From Cladophialophora immunda (taxonomy: Eukaryota; Ascomycota; Eurotiomycetes; Chaetothyriales; Herpotrichiellaceae): 64,000 nt of DNA. Each line of letters starts with the position of its first letter. The stretch's first letter is position 1. The stretch covers positions 558,001 to 622,000 of the forward strand of contig NW_015622543.1 in the NCBI RefSeq assembly GCF_000835495.1, given 5' to 3'. This document shows, piece after piece, positions 9,811 through 20,705 of the stretch. The position numbers and the translations under genes were made by a program. Under the pieces are notes generated by a model. It searched no databases and was not told where the DNA came from. It saw only the letters and a program-made list of their open reading frames with translations.

Positions 9811-12800
9811 TCACTGAGCTGGATCTGTGAATGCGGAGATTATGCTTGGCTTTTTGACTTGAGCCGAACAAGCGTACCTTTCTCAGAACATGCATCTCCG
9901 CCACGTCGCTTGTTGTGAGAGTTATGTGAGAGGTTCGTGGTTGTTCTCCTCAGTATCCCTTTTCCTTCCAGGGCCCTGGAATTTACTCTCCGGAATGCCT
10001 CCAGGTTCGCCACGAGCTCCTTCCTCAACCTTGCACGCCTTCGTGATAGGACTCTCTAAGCTTCGTTATCGCCATCGTGGTGGAGTGGGGGTGGAATGCA
10101 ATATAAGTGAAGTGCCTCCTGCTTATTCTTCTTTCTTAATAGTTTCAGATTGATGCAGGAGGCACTCCTGACCGCTGTCTTCTTCTTGACAGACATCTGG
10201 TATATTTCTGAAGACGTTTAGATCCCTCAGTATACTTGTTCCGACCACGCTTTCCAAGACAGCTTAACAGCCTTTGTTCAACAAGGATGTTTTAATGACG
10301 GACGGAGACCCGAAACTGGCCAAGTTTGGGCATGGATAAGATCGCACTTACCAAAGCCGCGCAAACTGGGTGTTTTCACACCTGGAGCGAAAATCCCCAC
10401 AAGTCGACAAGGAATTTACCTACCTTCTTTGCCTGTATATTTCATCCGTCAGGATTTCTGGCAACCTCCAAGGTGTCCAAACCACGAGAACGGGAATCGC
10501 CTCCTTTCCATCTAATTGAATAGATATTAACCATTTTCCGCTGCTGAGACGGCAGAAGTCCAAGAGGCGTTGTTTGGAATGATTGATTTACCGTCTAGAG
10601 ATCGATGATTTGATGTCATTATCATCCTCACTCTGCCTTTTCCGCGCGACATACACTCTGCATGCTTGTGATTAACCCAACGGATCACTGCCGGGGCAGA
10701 TTATGAAGTCGTACTTTGCATGTCTCGTTTTGTTTCGCTTTTCTCGCCGGTTGAATGCAAGCCTAAAGAATATTGCGAATTGTTCCATCATTTCAGGTTC
10801 GTCCTTAGTGGAGGCGCCGCTACCTCTCAGATTAAAACTCATCCCGTTATGCCAAATTCGTTCCTGCAGAGCTTTCCAAACAGGTTTCCAAACGTGGAAT
10901 AAGCAATGGAATCTGGGCTAGCCCCCGAACTCTTTTATCATATCAGTTGATGTGCCGTTGGCCTCACCATATTCCCTTCAGCGGTTCTGTTCGGTACAGT
11001 GCACCTAGCAGATGAAGGACTTCCTGAGCAGACCGTAGAACTCAAAAGCATCTCCGACCTTCCCCAGAGGCTGAATGCCGAATTACGACTGTGAGCACAG
11101 CAAGAATTGTACGCAACCTAGCAAGGATGCTTGTGAATTCAATGGAACTGTCAAAGAACTTCGCGGATCTCTCGGGAAGATAGCCATCAACTGTGGAAGT
11201 TTGCGCCAAGCCCACTAATGGCGTCTGGCGCTTGCAGGCTGAGGCTTCACTCAGCCAATTAGAAGTCTATCAGTATTTCCGCAAACGAAAGCTTGGGAAA
11301 AGATCACCTACTGCGGGAACAGTGGAACTTAGTTGATTTTTGGATCCAACTCCCACTGCGCTTTTAAAGTCTTCGTGTTTCTCCACATCTCTTCTACTCA
11401 TCAAACGATGCCTATGTCCAAGCAACATACTTCGCACCTTCGCTTTCAAATACAAATACACAGCCGCTTCCAGTACCTAGACTCCCTCTCCCTAGAACCT
11501 ATAGTGCTATATCAGCAACCGGGGATCAATTTGCCCTGGAGCAGATTCTCAACATCAGAAAACTGATTTTGAACGTCACGTTGTTGGATAAGGCGTGCTT
11601 GAAAGTTAGTTACCTCAAACCCTTCGCGTGGCGATCTCCTAGTTCTGACTTCATAGACCGTATAACCGTAAACAAAGATATTAGACTGTTTTCTGGCCGA
11701 TAACCGAACCCTTTATAACACAAATTAGCCGCCTCGCCCTCGACACTGCAACCTTCGAAGTCGATTATCTTCCAGAATTATGTTTCACCAAGATCGCATT
11801 GTGACATCCTGCTTAGCATACACTATCTGTTTCTCAGGCATATATAATAGGCCCTTTTCAAAATGCTTTAGCTAGCAAAGTTTCCTTTGTATCGATATCC
11901 GGACTGCGTCGGGATGTTGACCTACCGCTCAATCGACCTATTCTCGCTTGGGGACTATGGAACCAAATGACAGGAGTACCATGGTATTTTGCAATATTCG
12001 AATGTAAGCCGAGACGTTCGTATACTTAACGCCCAATAACATTTTCGTTATTGGAGGTGTCAGTGTGCTCACTCTTTCAGGAGTGTCTCGTCGTTAGGCC
12101 CGTAACGCTTGGTTTGCCGCACACATGGCGTTCAAGAATTGCAAACGAAGAGATTGATATTGTGCCCCGCGATTCGGGTGACAAGGCCGAGCCTTGTGCT
12201 TGGAGCTGAAAGACATCGCTGTTCGTCAGATCTCTGGTTTAGAAAACCTTCGTAAGTGAAAAGCGATGTTCTTGGCCTGCTGGGCGCGAAAACAAACTCA
12301 TTAGGCTCGACTGTGATAAACCAATTATAAGTGACCGCACGCAGTCGCGGAGAGGCGTTGGAGAAAGAGAGTTTGATTTCATGTTTGACTCTGAAAGCTT
12401 AGTAACTCCTAGTGTTGAAAAGTCTGCCATTCAACCATTGCAATCCTGCGTGCTTCTCGAAGAATTACAACTGTGAAGATCCACCTATAGTACATTTCAA
12501 TGTACATTTGTGTGTGATAACATATGTAGCAAGACTCATATGTTTGCCCTTCGTAATATCCAGCTAGTTTTGAATCCCGTGGTACTGCCACATTGTAGGA
12601 AATGAGGGCACTGAAACTTGGATCGCGTGTCAGATCGTTGTTGCGAGACACAAACGAATGAGTCTCGACGCAAGCCCACAACCAGGGAAAAGGGAGATCG
12701 CCGCAATGGCAGTGGTTGTTTGAGTGTTTCTGTCTATGTGAGGAGTAAGTCCGAGGGAGAGTCTGTGACTCGAGTAACTAAGGTAATAAAGGGGCTGCGG

Positions 12801-12955
12801 TCAGGCCAGTCCTGACTTGGTCTAGTGCCATGCCAAACGTGACAATCGTCCAGCGAGGTCCGAGGTTCGGCAACGAGCTGTCCACAAGTCATCATGGGCT
12901 GGAAACACGGAAACATCTCTTCATGGCCACGACTATAGACCATCTTTTATGATCT
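9811..12955. other. Long gene-free stretch
   Basis: About 3.1 kb holds only short overlapping ORFs without recognisable domains or coherent splice structure. A perfect 12-bp inverted repeat sits at 10111-10166. No transposon termini or tRNA were recognised. It may hold promoter DNA of the permease, decayed sequence or an unrecognised RNA. Confidence 0.4.
10111..10166. repeat. Perfect 12-bp inverted repeat with 32-nt loop
   Basis: AGTGCCTCCTGC at 10111-10122 is matched by its exact reverse complement at 10155-10166. It could form a hairpin in RNA from either strand. It is not part of any ORF I support. Confidence 0.6.
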
Positions 12956-15185
12956 CTACCCGTGCACATCGAATCCATCCATGAAGCCAAAGAGTGGGTC
13001 GTACAGTATAAGATCGTCGCTTAACCCCAGTGCTTGGTTCTGAGCCGACTCTTCGAGATTGGAAAAGTCGAGCTGGCTGAAGTCGAAATTTGGCGCTATG
13101 GGCGTCCTTGGGAACATTCTGATGATGGCGTCAGCATCCAGAGCCGAGCTTGGGCTCAGATCTGTTGTAGGTTCTGTAAAGCTTCAGTGATCTGTGATAT
13201 CTTTGAACCCGGCTAAATGCTTTTGCGAAACATGAAAATACTGATCGCTTACCTGCAATGCCTTGCAATTGATTCGCACTCATCAGACGCTGAATAATCT
13301 GCACAGCCCTCATTGCGCAGGGGCTCGCGTCGGAAAGCTCCTTCAGCATCGTCAGAGTTCGGTCGAGCATTTCTTGGGCGTTCCTGCAGACTTCGGACTT
13401 GCTGTTGCCCAAAGCCGCATTGCGCACATGGATGGTACATGCTACGTAGCATGCATAACTGGCCAAGTACGGGGCTCCGCGAAGCGAGTACCCTGTGCGA
13501 TAAGCCGTCATGATATCTGTGATCATGGCCGCAGCATGCGAACACTTGTGCCATGATGTCTCCGAAGCTGTCCTTTTCCGAAGCTGTTTCTCAGAAATGA
13601 ATGGTCGATGAAGTAAAATCCACAGAGCATGGTAAGTGGCGTTTATTAGGACAATATTCGGTGCCACCATGTGAGATGATCTGCCCTCAGCATCCAGCAA
13701 TGGCTCGAACACGAGATATTGAGGCAACTCCATCCTCCAATGAGCCAAGGCGCGGTCAAGATGTTGCAATTTTGCCTCTGCATTAACTATTGGAGCTCCG
13801 GCAGCGTAGAAGCGACTCACGATTTTAGTCATCAGTTTCGCCAGTTCACAGAACTGCTGGAAACAGGTGACTGAATGCACAGGAATGGGTGCAAATGCAC
13901 GAGGCGCCGTCTCAGGTCGAGGATCGTTTGGATCTATATATGGCGTCCAAGGTTCATTTTCCTCCAGGGTATCCATCAGATTACAAGACACATATGCATC
14001 CCGAAGCTGGATTGTCACAGGCCGTCCAAGATAGAGACTCTGGAGTTTGTCGCAAATGAAGATGCCCCAGAACACTCTCCGGCGGATTTCCATGTCTTCT
14101 GCGGTGACGCCAGGTCGTTCGCAATCCAGGTGCAGGCCGAGGTCGAAGATCATCCTAATTGCCAATCCGCCATATTTCCAGCCCTTGGAGACTTCGCCAC
14201 GTGCTAGGAATGTGGAGCTAAGAAGCATCAGCCCAGCGGCCGTCGGAATAGATGACTTTTCGAATGGTGACTCTTCCACCAAGAGCTCTTCACAGCGCCG
14301 CAGAAAGCGTCCACCCGAGGTTCGCGGGTCGTTCGGATTGTCGCGCACCTCGGGACGATTTGAGAATTTGCTTGCGGAAGCAAAGATGGCGTTGGAGAGA
14401 AATTTGGACCAGTAGGGTCCTCCAGAAATAAGATCCCTGGTATAAAGTGGGCGATAAGTGAGAAGGAAAGTGTGGTGCTGTCGGTTCCAGTGCAAATCAT
14501 GCAGATGAGTAGCCAGCTCTATTGGCACTCCATCGATATCACTAAAGGACCAGATAGTCGATTCAAATTGTCGTTGGAGGGCGGCATTCACGAACAGTTG
14601 ATTGGCCAAGTTCTGAAGCGGTTGATTGCCTGTGCTTGGTGACTCTACAGGGTCGTGGAGAGCAGAGGTCGGTCCAAAGGCACCGATCTGGCCGTGTTCG
14701 TCCAAGGAGAGGTACTCCGCAACTTTGTGCTCGGTCAGCAGCGTTTCGTCGTCCTCATCATCGCTCATGTCCTGCGAATCTGCCACGTCTCCGCTATTCG
14801 TCTCGACTAGAGGGCTGCCAAGGGTCTGACTGGCTACATTCAGGATACCATCGTCCTCAGGGGCGGGATCCACCATCTTGACCGAATTTCCAAGCACTTC
14901 GAATGATGCGAGAACATCATGGCGCTGCTCTTCAGGGCATTGCTTCAATTTGATTAAGAGCAGCTCCAGGGCCCTTTTGCGCGTCTCCGCAGCCCTTATC
15001 AACGCCTTTGAAGGTCGAGGTTTTGGAGGCAGATTGGAGTAGACACACTCGCGCGAGTGGATGGTACACGTCTTGCAGATGGGCCGCGTCATGTCACATT
15101 TCGTTTTCCCGGTTCTGCATTGTTGGCATGCCCTCGGTCTTGACCAGGCAGAGGCGATTGCGCCTGCGTTGTGTTCCGACGCCAT
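12956..15185 (-). CDS. Zn2Cys6 fungal-specific transcription factor (likely cluster regulator)
   Basis: Exon 1 is 15185-13253 and exon 2 is 13173-12956. The intron at 13174-13252 starts GTAAGC and ends ACAG. The product is 716 residues. The zinc cluster is at residues 20-47: C20, C23, C30, C37, C40, C47 (C-x2-C-x6-C-x6-C-x2-C-x6-C). An Arg/Lys-rich linker, an acidic stretch (DDEDDE near 140) and the long fungal_trans middle homology region (about 230-500) follow. Splicing replaces an odd basic tail with an acidic, Asp/Leu/Phe-rich C terminus ending FDVHG, typical of activation domains. Being the only regulator inside the cluster, it is the best candidate to bind the CGG-N11-CCG sites. Its own promoter lacks that spacing but has one CGG-N6-CCG at 15467-15478. 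Confidence 0.9.
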
Positions 15186-15466
15186 TTTCTCATGGCCTTC
15201 GCGCTCAAGATTACACCTCTCTTCCTATAAGCAAAGTGAGCAATCTCCGGTGGAGGAGGTCTGAGTGCGTGTATGAACTGGTCTTGCGAATGGAGGCGTC
15301 AATGCGCTGAGAGTATGGTTTGATGACTCCACCATGGAGAAATTGGATATAGTGTACTGAGGGGTCCAACTCTGGGGATGTTGGGGACTTAATAAGTCAT
15401 CCTTAGGCATGCCTACACCCTGGCAGTGAGGGGCGAGAGGTGCCCAACTTAAACCGGTTTAATGCT

Positions 15467-15478
15467 CGGCGCGTGCCG
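15467..15478. promoter_or_regulatory. CGG-N6-CCG palindrome upstream of the regulator gene
   Basis: The inverted CGG pair with a 6-base spacer lies 282 bp upstream of the regulator ATG. The spacing is that of Ppr1-type Zn2Cys6 sites and differs from the 11-base spacing at the structural genes. A single site like this can be chance. Confidence 0.3.
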
Positions 15479-15632
15479 GCATTTTTATTTGAAAATTAGG
15501 ACGTGCATGTCTATCTTTTCTTGGAATTTTCACACCCTCGCTTCTGCGAGCAAGACGCAGTAGCCACTCATCAATCGCATGTTTCAGCAGTCCTTGACAT
15601 GTACTCACTATAGATCCTGTCAAATTCCTGAG

Positions 15633-16668
15633 CTAGCAGATTTTTCCCGAGTCTGAAGTGGCTGCGTTTGACACCACGTTGGGCATCAAGTTCAAGATTG
15701 CCACCATCTGCTCGTACACGGTAAACAAAATGGCACCGCTGAGGACCGTACGACTAAGACGCATGGTGGTCCCTTTCCAGAAGCCTAGAACACCGCTATC
15801 GAAGTACACATCTTTGATGGCCGCCTTGGTGCTGCTCCCCTTGGCAGTCTGTGATCGGGTCTTGACCACATCAAAAGGCTGTGTGGCTAGCGTGGTCGCG
15901 AGTCCAGCCGCCGCCCCCGTTACGAAGTCGAGACCGGGACCTTGTTTAATGTCATGCCTTCGATACATGTCCTTCATGATGTTGTACGACCCGAGGCGAA
16001 ACGCTGTTGTGCCTGTTTGCTTCAGAGTTGTTCCCACATACCCTCTATAGAGTCCGACAAATCCTGACTCCCGGAAAATGAGTCGAATCGCATGAAGTGT
16101 TGATTGAAACCGATGGGAGGATCGCGCGTCGTCAATAAGAGCAGTTTTGATACGCTCGCTCGGAGTAACAATGACAGTGCTAGCAATGATGCCGGAAGCG
16201 ACCCCGGCCATCATGTTGCCTGCTGCGCCTAGGGATCCCGTTGTCGGATCGGCAAATTTGTGCTTAATGCTGTCGAATGCCAGGAATCTGATAGCATCCT
16301 TGCCGATGGAGCCCTACAGCCGGCAGTCAGTAAGAAGCCACATGAGTGTACGGGTGAAAAAGCGGCTCTAGGCAATACTGACCACGACAAGAGAACTGCA
16401 CCCCTTATATATAGACCTAAAACCCTCGCCTCTAACAATCTCTCGAAGTATCCGGAAAGGATTGGACGTAAGCTTTACGGAGGACAATCCATTGCGTAAT
16501 TGAACTCTGGTCTTTGCAAATTCGAATGGGTACTAAGAAACGGTCAACCTGGATGGCTCTCCGAACCGATACGGCCAGCGTTACTGTCATAGCTGCTTCA
16601 ACACCACCAGCAGTTCCCCCAGCGATAATTGCCACCACAAATCCTGGTTTGTCTTCTGATATAGTCAT
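15633..16668 (-). CDS. Mitochondrial carrier, tricarboxylate (citrate) transporter type
   Basis: Three exons are proposed: 16668-16585, 16532-16383 and 16313-15633. The introns are 16533-16584 (branch-like TTGAC, end TTAG) and 16314-16382 (branch-like CTGAC, end GTAG). The product is 304 residues, the standard six-segment carrier length. Joining exons 1 and 2 creates YPFEFAKTRVQL, the first of three P-x-[DE]-x-x-[KR] signatures. The others are TPSERIKT and QPFDVVKTRSQ. The order and context match the Ctp1/citrate carrier subfamily, which exchanges tricarboxylates across the inner membrane. An upstream in-frame TTG was ignored in favour of the ATG at 16668. It is divergent from the flavoprotein gene, and the shared 0.8-kb promoter has two CGG-N11-CCG sites. 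By position it could be the counterpart of Mtt1/MttA carriers of itaconate clusters, but moving acids inward. Confidence 0.88.
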
Positions 16669-17109
16669 AGTCCTCAAACAGCGGGAGGCGCTTGTCGATG
16701 GACAAGGTAGAGTTACCGGACAATCTCAGATTATGTACTTCAACAACATTGGCTCGTCAATTGTTGTATTCCGATCTGCGAAACGGTATTTGTTGACAGG
16801 TACGCTGCTCACCAGCAAGGTCCTCTAGCGATTAGTCTCTAGGAGATTCAAAAGGTCCCTGGTAGCGCGAGGCTGTTCAGCATATGAATAAAGTAATGTG
16901 GTGCACTACCCAGTCCCCCAGTGGTACGGTCTGCGCAGCTAGTGGCCATGATCATGCACTCAACATGCCTTCACAGTCTAATGCTATCTATTTCTTAGAA
17001 TGGAAACAATATCTTCATCCTGCCGCGGCCAGGGGCGTGGGAAACAATCTCTAGACACCGCAGCCTGTGCAAAGGGAACTCTGCTGCCAGTGGAGCTCAA
17101 CGTGATTGG

Positions 17110-17126
17110 CGGACTCGCACATTCCG
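17110..17126. promoter_or_regulatory. CGG-N11-CCG site 3, carrier/flavoprotein divergent promoter
   Basis: The spacer starts with A and ends with T, fitting CGGM-N9-KCCG. The site is 339 bp upstream of the flavoprotein ATG and 442 bp upstream of the carrier ATG. Confidence 0.65.
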
Positions 17127-17237
17127 AGTGTCAAAAAACTTTAGATGACAGCCACAAAGGTGGCGCTTCATGTGCCGGCAAGACGACTCCAGGCAATGAA
17201 CGTGGATCTCATATTGTGGTTATCGTTTTCTCTACCG

Positions 17238-17254
17238 CGGCATGTATCGATCCG
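17238..17254. promoter_or_regulatory. CGG-N11-CCG site 4, carrier/flavoprotein divergent promoter
   Basis: The spacer starts with C and ends with T. The site lies 211 bp upstream of the flavoprotein ATG. It also overlaps a CCGCGG palindrome at 17235-17240; a second CCGCGG is at 17033-17038. Confidence 0.65.
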
Positions 17255-17464
17255 AACTGGTCCAATACCGATAGCCGAAGTCGCCCTTCCGGACTTTTGG
17301 TGATTATGGACACTATGCGCAAGCGGTGTCTTGAACCATATCCTCGCATTTCGCCCACAATGCTACAGAGTCTTGGTCTTTGGGAGGGAGATTGATTGAT
17401 CAATCACCAGCTCGACCTGCACATTCATTCTCTTCTATGAGACTCGACTCGAGACACTCTCAAT

Positions 17465-19048
17465 ATGCGACAGATATCCGACTTCGATGTGGTGGTTGTT
17501 GGCGGAGGAAATGCCGCTCTCTGTGCTGCTATCAGTGCAAGTGAAGCTGGGGTTCGTGTAGCCATCCTCGAAGCCGCGAGCTTGACCGAACGTGGAGGCA
17601 ATAGTCGCTTCGCAGGGGCTGTCTTTCGGGTCTGTCATGAAGGAATGAAAGACATTAAGGAACTTTTATGTGACGAAGCCATGTACCAAAGTGAAAAGGT
17701 CGACTTAGGACCGTATACAAGTCAAGAGTACGTGGAAGAGTTGCTGAGGGTCACACGGGGCCGATCCGACCAGGAGCTCATGAAAGTCCTTTTGGAACAA
17801 GGCTATGATACATGCAGATGGATGAAAGACGTCTGCGGCGTGCATTGGCAACTGACCTTGCATAAGTTTTTCAACGAAGACAGGCTGAAGTCGATCAAGG
17901 GCAAGATAGATATACCGCCCTCCGTGGGCTTCATGGCGAAAGGCGAAGGCGTCGGTCTAATCAGCGACCTCTATGCAACGGTAGACTCCAGGCCGAACAT
18001 CACTGTTTTCTACGATATGCCGGCGATCGAAATTCTCATGGATGGCAACACCACGTATGGAGTCCGCGCCCGACATGAAGGCTCTAACGTGGACTTCTCC
18101 GGGCAGGTCATCCTCGCCTCTGGCGGGTTCGAAGCCAATCCGCGACTTCGGCGCCAGTTCTTGGGCGAGGGCTGGGACTTGGTGGTGGTACGCGGCAGCC
18201 GCTTCAACACCGGTGTGATGCTCGAGAAAGCAATTGCTGCAGGTGCACAGTCTTTTGGCCACTGGGGTGGTGCTCATGCTTCGCCGCAAGACGTCAACGC
18301 TCCAAGAGTTGGCGACCTGCGAGTCACAGATAAGATGTCTCGATACTCTTATCCCTACGGTATCAGCGTCAACGTTCTTGGGAAACGTTTCATGGACGAA
18401 GGAGAAGCGCATTTCGGCTTGACTTACGCCAAAACTGGATGGGCAATCGGCGCACAGCCGGAGGCGAGAGCCTTCCAAATTTTCGACCAGAAGTCCAAGG
18501 ATTTGCTTGAGCCCCGCTATGCGACTGGTACTCCTGTTGTTGCCGACACGTTGGAAGGACTTGCGAAGAAGCTTGGGATCAATGTTGCCAACTTCCTCCA
18601 GACGTGCAAGGAGTACAATGCGGCCTGCAACCCGACCAATGAATTCGATCCGCTCAAGCTCGACGGCAATTGCACGCAGGGAGATTTTTATCCTCCTAAG
18701 TCCAACTGGGCGTTGCCGCTGGATAAGCCACCATATTTTTGTTACCAGGTCACCGTTGGCATCACCTTCACATATGGTGGTATCAAGACCGACACCCAAG
18801 CGCGCGCTCTCGATAATACAAACCGTGTCATGCCAGGCTTGTGGGTGGTTGGTGAGATGCAAGCAGGCCTATTCTACCACAACTACACGGTGGGTGCAGG
18901 TCTTGTAAAGGGATCGGTCTTCGGTAGGATAGCAGGGACGGCAGCGGCTGCCAGAGCCAAGGCAGAGGTCGGAAAACAAGGTCAAGAAGGCCGAGGGACT
19001 ACGGCAACCAACGGGCCAACAGCAGATGAGTTGAGGTCGATGCTGTAG
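17465..19048 (+). CDS. FAD-dependent tricarballylate dehydrogenase-like flavoprotein (TcuA/CobZ family)
   Basis: This is a single-exon gene of 527 residues with an ATG at 17465. The N terminus holds the dinucleotide-binding motif VVVGGGNAALCAAI (about residues 9-23), then RGGNSRFAGAVFR (about 43-55). That pairing with GGGNAAL is characteristic of the TcuA/CobZ branch of the fumarate reductase/succinate dehydrogenase flavoprotein family. The C terminus has the GLWVVGEMQAGLFYHNY and GAGLVKGSVFGRIAG blocks that close the FAD site. In bacteria TcuA oxidises tricarballylate to cis-aconitate. A succinate- or ketosteroid-like substrate cannot be excluded. Its divergent neighbour is a tricarboxylate-type carrier and a PrpF-like isomerase is nearby, so a C6 tricarboxylic acid is the most coherent substrate. 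No mitochondrial presequence is evident, suggesting the cytosol. Confidence 0.85.
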   Translation: MRQISDFDVVVVGGGNAALCAAISASEAGVRVAILEAASLTERGGNSRFAGAVFRVCHEGMKDIKELLCDEAMYQSEKVDLGPYTSQEYVEELLRVTRGRSDQELMKVLLEQGYDTCRWMKDVCGVHWQLTLHKFFNEDRLKSIKGKIDIPPSVGFMAKGEGVGLISDLYATVDSRPNITVFYDMPAIEILMDGNTTYGVRARHEGSNVDFSGQVILASGGFEANPRLRRQFLGEGWDLVVVRGSRFNTGVMLEKAIAAGAQSFGHWGGAHASPQDVNAPRVGDLRVTDKMSRYSYPYGISVNVLGKRFMDEGEAHFGLTYAKTGWAIGAQPEARAFQIFDQKSKDLLEPRYATGTPVVADTLEGLAKKLGINVANFLQTCKEYNAACNPTNEFDPLKLDGNCTQGDFYPPKSNWALPLDKPPYFCYQVTVGITFTYGGIKTDTQARALDNTNRVMPGLWVVGEMQAGLFYHNYTVGAGLVKGSVFGRIAGTAAAARAKAEVGKQGQEGRGTTATNGPTADELRSML

Positions 19049-19393
19049 CTTGGATAGTTTTTGAACAACTAGAATAGGATATGTGCAATTGCAATCAATG
19101 AGCGCCTGCAACAGGTCGACTTGTGATCGGTTTCTTTCTATGCCCCGAGCACACACAAATGGACCAATTCTCCTTTCGGTATAGTGATTCCGCTCTGGAC
19201 ATTGACTTAGTCTATATGGTCAATGCGAAGTTCCACCGGAGGAGCCTAGCGGAGACCTAACGGGCATAATTCTCGATTTGCGCTTGAGAAGGTAAGTAGA
19301 CGAGCCCTCCCAAATCCTACCTTGAACTGTGGCCGACTTCAAGGGGTGAGAGGACATTGACCATGTTGTCAGCTCTATTCTAAACATTGCTTA

Positions 19394-20281
19394 TCACGCC
19401 TTCCATGGTTTTCCGCGCTGCGCAGCAAGAACACTCTTCAGATGGCTGAGATCGGTTTCCGGTCTCGGGCTTGGGTCATATTTCGAGCCTTGTTTGTCCC
19501 AGCCCTCCTCCACGACTCGTTCTTCAAGTATGGTCTTGAGCACACATGTGCCGCCAGTATATTCCTTGCCTTCGATCATCCTCAGCATCATATCTGCTAT
19601 AGTGCCCGGCATCATCAACTTTCGTTCCGAATACCGAGTTGCTTCCACAATGTGGTCGTCACGATCCTCCCACAGATTGCTCTTCACTGTACCAGGCATG
19701 ACGCAGACGACCCGAACTCCTTCGTCGAGGTCGGCCTGGGCCATGGACTTTGCGAAGCCGAGAACACCATGCTTCGTGGCCGCATACAGAGGGATGAAGT
19801 AGTTGGCTCGAATTCCTGCCGTGGACGATACGAGACACACGACCCCTTTTTTGTTGGTGGACAACAGCGCCTCAAAGGCAAGGCGGGTGAGTTTTATCGG
19901 GTGATTTAAGTTGATCTGGACGGTCCTGTACCAGTCATCCTCCGTGTCATCCCAGAAGTTCGACCAGGAGGGGTCAAGGACACCGGCAACCGGGGCATAG
20001 ATATCGGGAGCTTCACCGAACGCTGTGACGCTTGTGGTGACCAGATTCCGCAAAGAGGTCCAGTTTGTTACGTCGCAATGTTCGAAAACCACTTCAGATT
20101 TGTCCTGTGCTGCCACGTACTTCTCAGCCACTGACGTGAGCTTCAAGTCACCGATGATGACTCTGGCGCCCCGCTGATGACAGAGACTTGCAAACGCAAA
20201 CCCGATACCGCTGCCGCCGCCAGTTACAAGAACAATCTTGGACTTGATGGGAAATGCCCCAACAGGGCCGTACGTTGACAT
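19394..20281 (-). CDS. Short-chain dehydrogenase/reductase
   Basis: This single exon of 295 residues has an ATG at 20281. A classical SDR fold is shown by TGGGSGIG (residues 20-27), catalytic S152/S153 region (SST), and YAATK with Y166 and K170. The usual NNAG motif is replaced by APVAG near 96-100. D45 in IIGDLK favours NAD over NADP. It probably oxidises a secondary or primary alcohol; closest by feel are 15-hydroxyprostaglandin-dehydrogenase-like fungal SDRs. Two CGG-N11-CCG sites lie 183 and 241 bp upstream. Next to an aldehyde dehydrogenase it suggests alcohol-to-acid oxidation in two steps. Confidence 0.88.
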   Translation of the reverse strand: MSTYGPVGAFPIKSKIVLVTGGGSGIGFAFASLCHQRGARVIIGDLKLTSVAEKYVAAQDKSEVVFEHCDVTNWTSLRNLVTTSVTAFGEAPDIYAPVAGVLDPSWSNFWDDTEDDWYRTVQINLNHPIKLTRLAFEALLSTNKKGVVCLVSSTAGIRANYFIPLYAATKHGVLGFAKSMAQADLDEGVRVVCVMPGTVKSNLWEDRDDHIVEATRYSERKLMMPGTIADMMLRMIEGKEYTGGTCVLKTILEERVVEEGWDKQGSKYDPSPRPETDLSHLKSVLAAQRGKPWKA

Positions 20282-20463
20282 TATGAGCTGCTTAAGCGCT
20301 GATTGAAGTGGCCTCAGCTACTATCTCTTTCATATATAATATTTGCCTCTAACAGAACGTCTTCGGACCTGAGACGAGACACTAAAGTATGTCGTGCTCG
20401 GTGGTACATATTTTTGTCGTGAGGAGAGCCTCTCGTCTGTCTCCAAACGTTGACCGTCATCAC

Positions 20464-20480
20464 CGGCCTATGACTCTCCG
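20464..20480. promoter_or_regulatory. CGG-N11-CCG site 5, upstream of SDR
   Basis: The spacer begins with C and ends with T. The site is 183 bp upstream of the SDR ATG. Confidence 0.65.
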
Positions 20481-20521
20481 TTGACATGGCGCCTCGGTAT
20501 CTCGGCAAGAGTAGTGTCATG

Positions 20522-20538
20522 CGGACCAGCACCTGCCG
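20522..20538. promoter_or_regulatory. CGG-N11-CCG site 6, upstream of SDR
   Basis: The spacer begins with A and ends with G. The site lies 58 bp from site 5, start to start, close to the 60- and 64-bp spacing of the pairs at permease 1 and the aldehyde dehydrogenase. Confidence 0.65.
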
Positions 20539-20705
20539 GTGGAAGCAAGGGTTACAGCCGACGAGCTACTGTGGTCACAGAAGTTGGGTGCTGACAATGA
20601 AGGTTAGGGAAAGAACTTGTGGTGTCCAGCCTTGGGGCGGATACATTGGCGAAGGAGGCTGGTTTTGTTTGATTCCATGGCTTGAGAAGATGCCATCTGT
20701 CGTGT

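Noticed and set aside
17957..18862. 301-codon minus-strand frame
   Set aside because: Antisense to the TcuA-like flavoprotein, which has complete FAD motifs.
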